Source: an uncultured Elioraea sp. (GTDB taxonomy: Bacteria; Pseudomonadota; Alphaproteobacteria; Acetobacterales; Acetobacteraceae). Taken from it: DNA of 64,000 bases. The notes under the pieces are model-generated. The model made no database searches and was not told the origin of the DNA. It saw only the letters and a program-made list of their open reading frames with translations. Both the position numbers and the translations under genes were made by a program. Position 1 is the stretch's first letter. Each line of letters begins with the position of its first letter. Of the stretch, positions 21,226 through 31,707 are shown in pieces. The stretch lies in assembly GCA_938010425.1 (NCBI GenBank), contig CALLUO010000015.1:1-64000 (forward strand). Reading direction: 5' to 3'.

Positions 21226-21774
21226 TCAGCTGTCGGCGGGCGTGAACGCGGGGCCACGATGGTCTGCGCGGCGACCGGCAAGAGTCAGAGTGCAGCGACA
21301 CGCCTGCGCGATGGCCTGCAACAGAAGCAAGATGGCCATTGCCGGAATGAGGGATTTGAGGAGGTATTGGAAGGGAAGCCCGCCATAGGCAATCGCTCCC
21401 TCACGGATACGCCACGAGGCGGCAACGAAGGGCCAGGACGTCCACAGCACGAGAAGCGAGAAGGGGACCACGGCGAGAAGAACGCCCAGGAGGTCGATCA
21501 ACGCACGCCGCTTCGGCGAAAACCTCGCGTGCAGGATGTCCACGCGCACATGCCCCTCGTGCAGCATAGTATACGCGATGCCCAGCATGAACAGCGTGGC
21601 GTGGGTATACACCACGCTTTCCTGCAGCTGGATGAAGCTCGTCGAGAAACCGTAGCGCAGGAGAACAACGGCAAGCTGCAAAAAGACGAGCAGGACAGCG
21701 AGCCACATCACCACGCGCCCGACCAAATCCCCGATCCGGTCGAGGCCGCGGGCAAGAGCAGCGATCAGCCCCAC
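21226..21774 (-). CDS. TRAP transporter small permease, DctQ family
   Basis: This is a four-helix small subunit of 182 residues. It holds VGRVVMWLAVLLVFLQLAVV (helix 1) and RALIDLLGVLLAVVPFSLLV (helix 3), with the charged loop HEGHVRVDILHARFSPKRRA typical of DctQ. The start overlaps the 3' end of the upstream binding-protein gene by 10 nt. It should form the membrane complex with the DctM encoded just downstream. Confidence 0.9.
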   Translation of the reverse strand: MGLIAALARGLDRIGDLVGRVVMWLAVLLVFLQLAVVLLRYGFSTSFIQLQESVVYTHATLFMLGIAYTMLHEGHVRVDILHARFSPKRRALIDLLGVLLAVVPFSLLVLWTSWPFVAASWRIREGAIAYGGLPFQYLLKSLIPAMAILLLLQAIAQACRCTLTLAGRRADHRGPAFTPADS

Positions 21775-22847
21775 CGCTGCAACGCGCGGCCGGCGTGCAT
21801 CGGCACATAGGCGGTGCCGAAGTATTCTAAGCCTTCCTGGCGGTGGGCAATAATGCTGCGCACGATGGCACGCTCGAGAGGATCGGGCAATTCGGCGAGC
21901 TCCTGCATCACCGCCCAGGCCGCCTGCGCCATCGCGCGCACGAGGGGTTCGGGCACGCTGCGGACCTGCACGCCCTGGCGCTCGATCATTTCAGCGAGAG
22001 CGCGCGGATTCATGTGATCCCATTCCGCGAGCGACTCCTCGTTCATGCTCTCGCAGGCGAACCGCACGGCGAGCTTGAGATCCTCAGGCAGAGCATCGAA
22101 GCGCGGCTTGTGAATCACCGTCTCCAGGCTGGCCATCGGCTCCTGACCGCAGGGCTGATAGTAGAATCGCGCCACGCGGCCGAGCCCAAGAGGCCCATCA
22201 GACCACGGGCCGGCGAACTCGGCTGCGTCGATGGTGCCCGCCTGCAGGGCCTGAAACACCTCGCCCACCGGCATCTGCTGCACGGCGGCGCCAAGACGCT
22301 GGTAAACCGCGCCAATCAGTCCGCCCGCCCGGATGCGCAGGCCGCGAAAGTCCTCTGGGCCCGTGAGCTCACGGCGGAAGAAGCCCGTCCATTGCGGGCC
22401 TGAATTGCCACACAGGAAGGGCTTGAGGTTGAAACGCGCGTAGAGTTCGTCCCACTGCGCCTGCCCGCCCGCGTGGCGCAGCCAACCGACGAGTTCGCTG
22501 TTGGTGAGACCAAAGGGAAAGCTGCCGATGATGGCGGCGGCGCGCGAACGGCTAAACCAGAAGTGGGGGGTGGCGTGATAAAGATCGACCGTGCCTTGGC
22601 TCACTGCGTCGAACACGCCGAAGGGTGGCACGATTTCGCCGGCGGCGAACAAGCGCACAGTGATCCGCCCGCCCGTGAGCTGGGTGATGCGGTCCGCCAC
22701 CTTCTGCGCCTGCGTTCCAGGTCCCGGCAGATTGCGTGGCCAGGACGTGACCATGCGCCACTCTATGCGCCCTTGCGCGATGGCGGGTGTGGCGAGGGCC
22801 GCCGTCGCACTCGCAGCACCTGCCCGCAGGACCGTTCGCCGTTTCAT
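21765..22847 (-). CDS. TRAP transporter binding protein DctP, second copy
   Basis: This is a periplasmic DctP-type binding protein, 360 residues. The N-terminus MKRRTVLRAGAASATAALAT is Tat-like (RR, hydrophobic run, cleavage near AIAQG). The mature start EWRMVTSWPRNLPGPGTQAQ is typical of the keto-acid (TakP-like) branch. The ligand-region block FRRELTGPEDFRGLRIRAGG contains the conserved Arg of DctP proteins. It is about half identical by eye to the copy just upstream, sharing phrases such as LKPFLCGNSGPQW and FQALQAGTIDAAEF. It is co-transcribed with dctQ and dctM. Confidence 0.92.
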   Translation of the reverse strand: MKRRTVLRAGAASATAALATPAIAQGRIEWRMVTSWPRNLPGPGTQAQKVADRITQLTGGRITVRLFAAGEIVPPFGVFDAVSQGTVDLYHATPHFWFSRSRAAAIIGSFPFGLTNSELVGWLRHAGGQAQWDELYARFNLKPFLCGNSGPQWTGFFRRELTGPEDFRGLRIRAGGLIGAVYQRLGAAVQQMPVGEVFQALQAGTIDAAEFAGPWSDGPLGLGRVARFYYQPCGQEPMASLETVIHKPRFDALPEDLKLAVRFACESMNEESLAEWDHMNPRALAEMIERQGVQVRSVPEPLVRAMAQAAWAVMQELAELPDPLERAIVRSIIAHRQEGLEYFGTAYVPMHAGRALQRWG

Positions 22848-22894
22848 GGCCGCTGTTTCTTCCCTATTTTCGTCGCTGTTGGTCGATGTATCGC

Positions 22895-23980
22895 TCAGCC
22901 CCAGCGGATTGGCAGGTCGCGCGCGGCGAACTGGCCCGCGTAGGAGTAGCGCATGTACTCGGCTGATTGGTTGCGGAAGGCGACATAGGCCTCGGCGATG
23001 CGCCGGGTCAGCGGGTCCTGGTCCTCGCGCAGGCTCTGCAGCACTTCGCCGGCAGCGTTGCCGAGCGCGATCAAAAGGTCGCGTGGGGCTTGCCGCACCA
23101 CCACGCCGTGACGGGCAACGAGCTCGCGCAAGGCGACGGCGTGGCGATGATCATACTCTGTCACCACCTCGTCGTGCAGGCTCTGGCAGGCCATGCGGAT
23201 GGCGAGCTTCAGCTCATCCGGCAGGCGGTCGTAAGCGGCCTTGTTCACTCCGCACTCCTCAGCCGAGGAGGGCTCCTGCACACCGGGCCAGTAGTAGTTC
23301 TTCGCCACTTGGTGGAAGCCGAGCGGCGCGTCGGTCCAGGGGCCCACGAACTCCGCGGCGTCGATGGTGCCTGATTGCAGGGCCTGGAAGATCTCGCCAC
23401 CGGGTAGGGTGACGACGGTGGCCCCAACACGGCGAAACATCTCGCCGCCCAAGCCCGCGGTGCGGAATCGCAAGCCGCGGAAATCCTCCACACTCCGGAT
23501 CTCGCGGCGGAACCAGCCGAGCCACTGGGGCCCGGAGTTTCCGCAAAGAAACGGTTTGATACCAAAACGTGCATAGGCCTCGTCATAGAGCGCCTGTCCG
23601 CCACCGTGGTGGATCCAGGCTGACTGTTCTTGCGCGGTGAGACCGAACGGGAAGGAACCGAAGAAGCCGATGCCGCGCAGCTTAGAGAGCCACAGCGAAG
23701 GCACGGAATGATACATCTCCGCCGTGCCCTGGCTCACCGCATCGAACACGCCGAGTGCAGGTACGATCTGGCCTGCGCCGAACACGCGCACCGTCAGCCG
23801 CCCGCCGGAAAGCGCGGTGATGCGCTCGGCGAGCTTGTTCGCCGCTGTGCCCGGCCCGGGCAGGTTCATTGGCCAGGATGTCACCATGCGCCACTCCAGC
23901 CTGCCTTGCGCGATGGCTGGGGTGGCGAGTGTGGCGGCTGTGGCGGCCGCGGCGGCGGAGAGGACGTTCCTACGACGCAT
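22895..23980 (-). CDS. TRAP transporter binding protein DctP, first copy
   Basis: This is a paralogue of the next gene, 361 residues from ATG 23980. The frame extends 11 codons upstream, but MRRRNVLSAAAAATAATLAT starts a Tat-like signal peptide and fixes the start. The mature protein begins with EWRMVTSWPMNLPGPGTAAN. The conserved Arg region reads FRREIRSVEDFRGLRFRTAG. Differences between the two copies fall mainly in the second half (for example PGVQEPSSAEECGVNKAAYD against PCGQEPMASLETVIHKPRFD), so they may bind related but different acids. It is 47 nt before the second copy and about 80 nt after hutH. Confidence 0.92.
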   Translation of the reverse strand: MRRRNVLSAAAAATAATLATPAIAQGRLEWRMVTSWPMNLPGPGTAANKLAERITALSGGRLTVRVFGAGQIVPALGVFDAVSQGTAEMYHSVPSLWLSKLRGIGFFGSFPFGLTAQEQSAWIHHGGGQALYDEAYARFGIKPFLCGNSGPQWLGWFRREIRSVEDFRGLRFRTAGLGGEMFRRVGATVVTLPGGEIFQALQSGTIDAAEFVGPWTDAPLGFHQVAKNYYWPGVQEPSSAEECGVNKAAYDRLPDELKLAIRMACQSLHDEVVTEYDHRHAVALRELVARHGVVVRQAPRDLLIALGNAAGEVLQSLREDQDPLTRRIAEAYVAFRNQSAEYMRYSYAGQFAARDLPIRWG

Positions 23981-24063
23981 GAGGGCTACTCCTTTCGTTC
24001 GCTCGCCGTGCACTGGGATGTCTCGCGATCATAATCAAGCGCGCAGCTAGGGCCAGCCCCTGT

Positions 24064-25592
24064 TCAGCCCGCTCGCGACGGCAAGGCAACGGGTGAGAGC
24101 AAGGCCAGGCCGCCTTCCGCCACCAAGGCGCGCAGGGCGGCGATGTCGGTTGCGGCCACACGGTCTTCCTCCCAGCGGGGGGCGCGGATGCGGATGAGGC
24201 TCAGCGCCTGCTCAAGCGTCTCCGAGGAGCGGAGCGGACGATGCGCCTCCACTGCCTGCGCGGCAACCAGCGCCTCAATGGCGAGGATCGTCTCCAGCTT
24301 GTCCAGCATGGCGCCGAGGCGATGGGCTGCGGCGGTTGCCATGCTGACATGGTCCTCCTGATTGGCACTGGTTGGAATAGTGTCGGTCGAGCGCGGGGTG
24401 GCGAGCGCCTTCGTCTCCGCGGTGAGGGCGGCGGCGGTGACATGCGCCAACATGAAACCAGAATCGAGCCCGGGATCGGCAGCGAGGAAAGGCGAAAGAC
24501 CAGAGAGTGCGGGGTCCATCAGCAGAGCGATGCGACGTTCCGTCAGGTTGGCGACCTCAGCGGTGGCAAGGGCGAGGATGTCGGCGGCGAAGGCCACGGG
24601 CTCAGCGTGGAAATTCCCGCCCGAGAGGATCTCGCCGGTTTCAGCGAACACAAGGGGGTTGTCGGTGACGGCGTTTGCCTCCGTGAGCAAGGTGGCGGCG
24701 GCGAAGCGGATCAGGTCGAGCACCGCGCCCATCACTTGCGGCTGGCAGCGCAGCGAATAGGGGTCCTGGACGCGCGGGTCGCCGACACGGTGGCTGTCGC
24801 GAATCATGCTTCCTGCCAAGAGTTCGCGCAGGGCGGCAGCAACGTCCGCTTGGCCGCGATGACCCCGCAAGTCTTGGATGCGCGCATCGAAAGGCGTATC
24901 CGCCCCACGTGCGCCGTCCACGGCCATCGCGCCGGTGATGAGGGCTGTCGCGAAGCAGGTCTCGAGCCGGAACAGCGCATCGAGCGCGAGCGCGGTCGAC
25001 ACTTGCGTGCCGTTGAGCAACGCCAGCCCTTCCTTGGGCGCCAGCACGAGAGGCTCGAGGTCGGCGAAAAGGAGTGCCTCCGACCCCGCAACGATGCGCC
25101 CAGATGGAAGCTTCGCTTCGCCCTCGCCGATCAGCACCAGGGCGAGATGCGCAAGCGGGGCGAGATCCCCCGAGGCGCCGACTGAGCCTTGGGCAGGGAT
25201 CACTGGCAGCGCATCGGCGCACAGCAGACGGACAAGCGAGTCAATGACCGCGGGGCGAACGCCGGAGTAGCCACGGGCCAGAGCTGCTGCTTTCAGAGCG
25301 ATTACCAAACGAATGACAGGGTCGGGCAAGGAGGGGCCGACACCAGCGGCGTGGCTGCGCACCAAGTTAAACTGGAGCTTGGCTAACTTGTCGTCAGCGA
25401 TGCGTGTGGTGGAAAGCCGCCCGAAGCCAGTGTTGACGCCATAAGCGGGCTCGCCGCGGGCAACCACAGAAGTGACGGCGGAAGCCGACGCCTCCACGCC
25501 TTCCCGCCAGCCCTCGCAGAGCGCAACGGGCCCTGCCTGACGCAGGTCGCGCAACAGACGAAGCGGTATTGCCCCAGGAACGATGACGCGGC

Positions 25593-25596
<4 letters not shown>
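24064..25596 (-). CDS. hutH: Histidine ammonia-lyase
   Basis: HutH deaminates histidine to trans-urocanate. It has 510 residues, the expected length. The self-made MIO cofactor comes from Ala141-Ser142-Gly143 in [15 protein letters not shown]. The catalytic Tyr is in [12 protein letters not shown] (Tyr52). Other signatures are [10 protein letters not shown]-like [19 protein letters not shown] and [15 protein letters not shown]. Its start overlaps the hutU stop. The adjacent aromatic-ammonia-lyase families are excluded by the histidine-type EDHVSM block, as far as one can judge by eye. Confidence 0.95.
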
Positions 25597-27275
<1,679 letters not shown>

Positions 27276-27303
27276 CCTGTGCTCCTTGGGATAGGAAGGG
27301 GAC

Positions 27304-27341
27304 GACAACCGGGAATGGTTGTCCAGCCTGGGTCAGGACAA
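27304..27341. promoter_or_regulatory. Inverted repeats upstream of hutU, candidate operator
   Basis: GACAACC (27304-27310), six bases and GGTTGTC (27317-27323) form a perfect 7-bp inverted repeat 29 nt upstream of the hutU start. A second dyad, TTGTCC (27319-27324) and GGACAA (27336-27341), reuses its right arm. This is the only dyad I saw between the phn and hut units. The palindrome differs from the phnF-type GGTCTAGACC site, so a separate regulator would be expected. Confidence 0.4.
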
Positions 27342-27524
27342 GCCTGTGACCGAGATGTTGCGCTAAGGCTCCGCAAGAGCAGGCGAGCGGTGTGGCAAGA
27401 CTGGGCCTTTGGCCCGCCGAGTGCGCCTCATCTCGACGACTGGCAGTAGGCCGCCTTTATCCTCCTGCTCATCCTCTCACCGTCTCGCTGAGCGTTCGGG
27501 TGCCGAGGCATTTACGCAGGCGGA

Positions 27525-28220
27525 TCATGCTCCCTGGAAGGGGTAGCGGCGGAGGAGGCGAAACGGCGCGCCGGGTTCCGGCTCGACAAAAAGCGCGATT
27601 TCGCGGAAGAGAGGCGGTGTGGCGAGGGCGGGGGCGAAACGTTCGGCGAGGGCGGAGCGCAACGTCGCCACGCGCTCTTCGGGCAGGCGCGCCGTCAAGG
27701 TCATGTGGAAGCGCCACTCCTCCATGACATAGGGATAACCCCAAGTGTTGAGCAGCTCTTGCTGACGAGGGGTAAGACCGTTGCGAGAACGTTTCGCCAA
27801 CTCCCGCTCAGTTGGTGGGGCACGGAAAGATTCGAAACAGCGCACCATCTCTTCGGCGAGGGCGGATAGTGCTGGGCAGGGCTCGGCCGTGACGACGGCA
27901 AGAAAACCGGCGAGCGAGGCGACGATGAGGGGTGGAGACGAAAAGGGCGTTTGCGTTGCCGCGAAGTTCCGCAACGCTGTGTCGAGATCGTTCTCCGTCC
28001 GGCCCTCGGCCAGCCGGAAGGGAGCCTTGAGCGTGGCATGCCACCCATAGCGGGCCGCATCAGAAATTATCCGCGCATGCTCCTCGCGCGTGACGATCGG
28101 TTCCGGCTTCGGATCGATAGTCTCGCCCGTCTCGGGGTCACGCCCAAGCCACGTACAGCCGGCCAGCCAAAGCGGATGGGTGCTCGGCGGTGCCCAGTAG
28201 AGCGCATAACGATAGGCCAT
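27525..28220 (-). CDS. DUF1045 phosphonate-operon protein, 2H phosphoesterase superfamily
   Basis: This 231-residue protein belongs to the DUF1045 family found in phn operons. Two His-x-Thr motifs are visible: HATLKAPFRLA (about residue 73) and FHMTLTARL (about residue 178). Such paired HxT motifs define the 2H phosphoesterases, which cleave cyclic phosphates and related esters. ATG 28220 (MAYRYALYWAPP) was chosen as the family start; the longer frame runs into phnM. It follows phnM by 31 nt as the last gene of the operon. Since no phnP is present, it may open the cyclic ribose phosphate left by C-P lyase, but that is inference from family and context. Confidence 0.87.
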   Translation of the reverse strand: MAYRYALYWAPPSTHPLWLAGCTWLGRDPETGETIDPKPEPIVTREEHARIISDAARYGWHATLKAPFRLAEGRTENDLDTALRNFAATQTPFSSPPLIVASLAGFLAVVTAEPCPALSALAEEMVRCFESFRAPPTERELAKRSRNGLTPRQQELLNTWGYPYVMEEWRFHMTLTARLPEERVATLRSALAERFAPALATPPLFREIALFVEPEPGAPFRLLRRYPFQGA

Positions 28221-28251
28221 GCCGCCTGCTCCGACCCCTGTCCCGCCTTGC

Positions 28252-29394
28252 TCAGGCGATGCGGCGGCCTTCCCGCCAGACCTGACGGACCAGCGGGTGA
28301 CCATCGGCGAGGTGCACCTGCACGAGATCAGCCCTCAGGCCGGGCGCGATCTCACCGCGATCCGTCAGCCCCACCATGCGGGCTGGTTCGCGCGAGACAG
28401 AGGCGATCGCTGCAGCCAACGCTACGCCATGCTGTTCGTGCAATTGGATCGCAGCGGCCAGCATGGACGCAGGCACATAGTCCGAGGCGAAAACGTCGAC
28501 GAGACCGCGGCGAACGAGATCGGCCGCGGCAACATTGCCCGAGTGGCTGCCGCCGCGAACGATGTTCGGTCCGCCAGCGACCACTCCCATGCCGCGTGCC
28601 TTCGCTGCCTCCGCCGCCTCAAGGCTGACGGGGAATTCGCTGATCGTTACCCCCGCCTCGTGCCAGTGTGCGACCTCTTCGGCGGTGCGATCGTCGTGGC
28701 TCGCCACCGCGACATTGCGTCCGCGCACATGGGCAAGGATGATCTCGCGATTGCGTTCGCGCACGCGCTCACGTGTCTCCCATCGCCTCTTGGCGTAGGC
28801 GCGCGCCTCCTCCTCCGTCATGCCGTAAAGGCGGGCGTGCTTCTTCACATAGCGGTCGAGATCAGCGAACTGGCCCACCCCTGGCGTATGGTCCATCAGG
28901 CTGACCATGCGCACAAGCGGGTCGTCAGCGACCGACTCAAAAGCTTCTGCCATCGCTTCGACGGAGATCTCGCATCGCAGGTGCAGGAAATGTTCGGCAC
29001 GCAGCAAGCCGCGCGGTGCCAGCGCACGCAACTCCGCCACACCCTCGCGAAACATCTGATCGCGATGGTCCGCGTGCTCCACCTCGCCCACGCAGAGCGC
29101 ATCCAACACCGTGGTGATACCCGCTGCAGCGACCTGGGCGTCGTGTGCGAGGAGAGCCGCGCGGGCAGACCAGCGCACACCGGGCCGCGGCATCATATGC
29201 CGCTCGAGATTGTCGGTGTGCACGTCAACGAGGCCGGGCAGGAGCAAATCTCCCTCGAGATCGAGCGCTGAGCTGAGGTGGCTGCGACCACGCTCAACGG
29301 CGGCGATGCGGCCATCCCGCAGCACGACGGTGCCGGCGAACACCTCGTCGGCTGTCACCACCTGTGCATGGGTAAGGATAAGCTCGACGCTCAC
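28252..29394 (-). CDS. phnM: Alpha-D-ribose 1-methylphosphonate 5-triphosphate diphosphatase
   Basis: PhnM removes diphosphate from the ribosyl-phosphonate triphosphate made by PhnGHIL, leaving the substrate of PhnJ. It is an amidohydrolase-fold enzyme of 380 residues. The metal motif is seen as LLLPGLVDVHTDNLERHMMP, and further metal or catalytic blocks as SLMDHTPGVGQF, VASHDDRTAEEV and VFASDYVPASML. The start overlaps the phnL stop (ATGA at 29391-29394). Length and motifs are normal. Confidence 0.95.
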   Translation of the reverse strand: MSVELILTHAQVVTADEVFAGTVVLRDGRIAAVERGRSHLSSALDLEGDLLLPGLVDVHTDNLERHMMPRPGVRWSARAALLAHDAQVAAAGITTVLDALCVGEVEHADHRDQMFREGVAELRALAPRGLLRAEHFLHLRCEISVEAMAEAFESVADDPLVRMVSLMDHTPGVGQFADLDRYVKKHARLYGMTEEEARAYAKRRWETRERVRERNREIILAHVRGRNVAVASHDDRTAEEVAHWHEAGVTISEFPVSLEAAEAAKARGMGVVAGGPNIVRGGSHSGNVAAADLVRRGLVDVFASDYVPASMLAAAIQLHEQHGVALAAAIASVSREPARMVGLTDRGEIAPGLRADLVQVHLADGHPLVRQVWREGRRIA

Positions 29395-30092
29395 GCTGCC
29401 TCCGCTATTGGTGCGAGGGCAAACTCGCGCGTGGCCACGCGCGAACGCACCGCTGGGTCATGGAAAATGCCGACAATGGCGGCATTTGTCTTGCGCGCAT
29501 CTTCGATAAGCGACAGGGCGATATCAGCGTTCACCGGGTCAAGGCTCGCAGTTGGTTCGTCTATCAAAACGATAGGGTAACGCACGATAAACCCCCGGGC
29601 CAGATTTACCCGCTGCTGTTCGCCGCCCGAAAAGGTTGCGGGCGGGAGATGCCATAGCCGTTGCGGCAAGTTCAAGCGCGCAAGCATTGCATCTGCCGCG
29701 CGCAACGCTGCCTGGTGGCTCTCGCCCCTGTGAATGAGAGGTTCAGCCACGATTGCGCGCGCAGACACGCGGGGAATGACGCGCAGGAACTGCGACACGT
29801 GGCCGATCGTGTCGCGCCGGATGGCAAGAATCTGACGCGGGTCAGCGGATGCGAGGTCGACCATGCTACCATGATGACGGACACGGATGCGCCCCGCCTG
29901 CGGGACGTAGGTGCCGTAGAGCGCGCGCAAGAGCGTGCTTTTGCCCGCGCCGGAGGGACCGACGAGGGCGACGCACTCGCCTGGGAATACGGCAAGCGAA
30001 ACGTCGCGCAGCACCGGCAACCGAACACCACCCTGCAAGTGAAGGGTGAACGTTTTGGCCAAACCTTCGACGAGGAGTGCGGGCTCGCTCAT
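29391..30092 (-). CDS. phnL: C-P lyase ABC-type protein PhnL
   Basis: PhnL is an ABC ATPase-like part of the C-P lyase system, needed with PhnGHI for the nucleobase-displacement step. It has 233 residues. Walker A is GPSGAGKSTLLRALYGTYVP, the signature is FSGGEQQRVNLARGF and Walker B is PIVLIDEPTASLDPVN. The position between phnK and phnM, with overlaps on both sides, separates it from transporter ATPases such as LolD, which it resembles in sequence. Confidence 0.95.
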   Translation of the reverse strand: MSEPALLVEGLAKTFTLHLQGGVRLPVLRDVSLAVFPGECVALVGPSGAGKSTLLRALYGTYVPQAGRIRVRHHGSMVDLASADPRQILAIRRDTIGHVSQFLRVIPRVSARAIVAEPLIHRGESHQAALRAADAMLARLNLPQRLWHLPPATFSGGEQQRVNLARGFIVRYPIVLIDEPTASLDPVNADIALSLIEDARKTNAAIVGIFHDPAVRSRVATREFALAPIAEAA

Positions 30093-30865
30093 GCGGCAAG
30101 CACGGAAGAGACGAGGAGCTGGCTGTACGGATGTTGGGGATCATCGAGAACCTGGTCAGTCAGCCCCGCCTCGACCACGCGACCGCGTTGCATGACCAGG
30201 ATGCGCTGCGCGAGCAGGCGCGCGACACCGAGGTCGTGCGTAACCACGATCACGGACAGCCCAAGATCGGCGACGAGGCGCCGCAGCATGTCCAGAAGTC
30301 GTGCCTGGACGGAGACATCGAGCCCGCCTGTTGGTTCATCCATCAGCACAAGCCTCGGGTTGGTGACGAGCACGCGGGCGATCTGCAGCCTTTGTTGCAT
30401 GCCGCCCGAGAAGGTGCGTGGCAGATCGTCGATGCGAGCCACGTCGATTTCGACACGGTCGAGCCAGGCGAGCGCCTGGGCACGGATGTTGCCCCAGTGG
30501 CGCGCGCCTGCCGCCATCAGGCGCTCGCCGACATTGGCGCCGGCGGAGTAGGATAGGCGAAGCCCATCGCGCGGATTTTGGTGCACGAAGCCCCACTCGG
30601 TGCGCGCCAGCAGGCGCCGGCGCGGTTCATCGAGTCTCGTGAGCTCAATCTCGCCGAACCGGTCGGAGCGGTAGAGGATGGAGCCAGCGGTGGGCGGAAT
30701 GAAGCCGTGGATGGCCCGCAACAGCGTGGTCTTGCCCGATCCGCTCTCCCCAACGATGGCAACCACCTCGCCGGGCCAGAGCTCGAAGGAAACGCCGTCG
30801 ACGGCGGCGAGAGCACCGAAACGCACGTCCAGGCAGCGCACAGAAAGGAGAGGGAGATCGCTCAT
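30089..30865 (-). CDS. phnK: C-P lyase ABC-type protein PhnK
   Basis: PhnK docks as an ABC dimer on the PhnGHIJ core complex through PhnJ. It has 258 residues from ATG 30865, which overlaps the phnJ stop. Walker A GESGSGKTTLLRAIHGFIPP, signature FSGGMQQRLQIARVL, Walker B RLVLMDEPTGGLDVSVQARL and VVTHDLGVARLLA are intact. The oligopeptide-transporter-like C-terminal end is short, as is usual for PhnK. Confidence 0.95.
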   Translation of the reverse strand: MSDLPLLSVRCLDVRFGALAAVDGVSFELWPGEVVAIVGESGSGKTTLLRAIHGFIPPTAGSILYRSDRFGEIELTRLDEPRRRLLARTEWGFVHQNPRDGLRLSYSAGANVGERLMAAGARHWGNIRAQALAWLDRVEIDVARIDDLPRTFSGGMQQRLQIARVLVTNPRLVLMDEPTGGLDVSVQARLLDMLRRLVADLGLSVIVVTHDLGVARLLAQRILVMQRGRVVEAGLTDQVLDDPQHPYSQLLVSSVLAA

Positions 30866-31707
30866 GCCGTTTTCCCTCGTGTGCGGCGGCGTTCGCACCA
30901 ATCCGTATCGCTGCAGATGTAGCGACGTGTGCCGCGATCGTCGATGAGGATCTCGTCGAGATAAGACTCTGTGGATCCACACAGCGCGCAGGCCGCTTCC
31001 GCCTTCCAGGGCCGAAACGGATGGTCCTCAAAGGCGAGTGAGATGACATCAGTATATGGCGGCACGGCGTAGATCCGCTTCTCGCGACCCGCCCCGAAGA
31101 GGTGGATCGCGGGCGAGCGGTGCAGCTTTGGGTTGTCGAAAGCCGGAATGGGGGAGGGCGCCATCACGTAGCGACCGTGCACGAGCACGGGATAGTCGTA
31201 GGCGAGTGTAATGCGCCCGTGCTGTGCGATGTCTTCATAGAGCTTGACATGCATGATTCCGTACTCGGCGAGCGCATGAAGACGCCTCGTCTCTGCGCGC
31301 GAAGGCTCGAGCCGCCAGAGAGGCTCGGGTTGCGGCACCTGGTACACCATGATCTGGCCGGGCCTGAGCGGTGTCTCGGGAATTCGGTGACGTGTCTGGA
31401 TGAGAGTCGCCTCCTCAGTGCGCGTGGTGGTGCGCACGCCGGCAACCCGGCTGAAGAACTGGCGGATGGAGACAGCGTTGGTGGTATCGTCTGCCCCCTG
31501 GTCAATCACCTTCAGCACGTCATTGCGCCCAATGACGGCAGCCGTCACTTGCATGCCACCTGTCCCCCAGCCTCGGGCGAGCGGCATCTCGCGTGAGGCG
31601 AAAGGCACCTGATGGCCGGGGATGGCAAGCGCCTTCAGCAGGGCACGCCTAATCTCGCGTTTCGTCTGCTCGTCGAGATAGGCAAAGGTGTAACTGGTCG
31701 TGTTCAT
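30862..31707 (-). CDS. phnJ: Alpha-D-ribose 1-methylphosphonate 5-phosphate C-P lyase
   Basis: PhnJ is the radical-SAM enzyme that breaks the C-P bond. It has 281 residues. The C-terminal cysteine set is complete: Cys-x2-Cys in ACALCGS, then 21 residues to Cys in YICSDTD, then 5 residues to a final Cys (DWCERRR). That spacing equals the C241/C244/C266/C272 pattern of the E. coli enzyme, where the first three bind the [4Fe-4S] cluster and the fourth gives the thiyl radical. A conserved Gly-rich region (GTGGMQVTAAVI-like WGTGGMQVTA) is present. Overlaps on both sides show tight coupling. Confidence 0.97.
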   Translation of the reverse strand: MNTTSYTFAYLDEQTKREIRRALLKALAIPGHQVPFASREMPLARGWGTGGMQVTAAVIGRNDVLKVIDQGADDTTNAVSIRQFFSRVAGVRTTTRTEEATLIQTRHRIPETPLRPGQIMVYQVPQPEPLWRLEPSRAETRRLHALAEYGIMHVKLYEDIAQHGRITLAYDYPVLVHGRYVMAPSPIPAFDNPKLHRSPAIHLFGAGREKRIYAVPPYTDVISLAFEDHPFRPWKAEAACALCGSTESYLDEILIDDRGTRRYICSDTDWCERRRTRGKTA

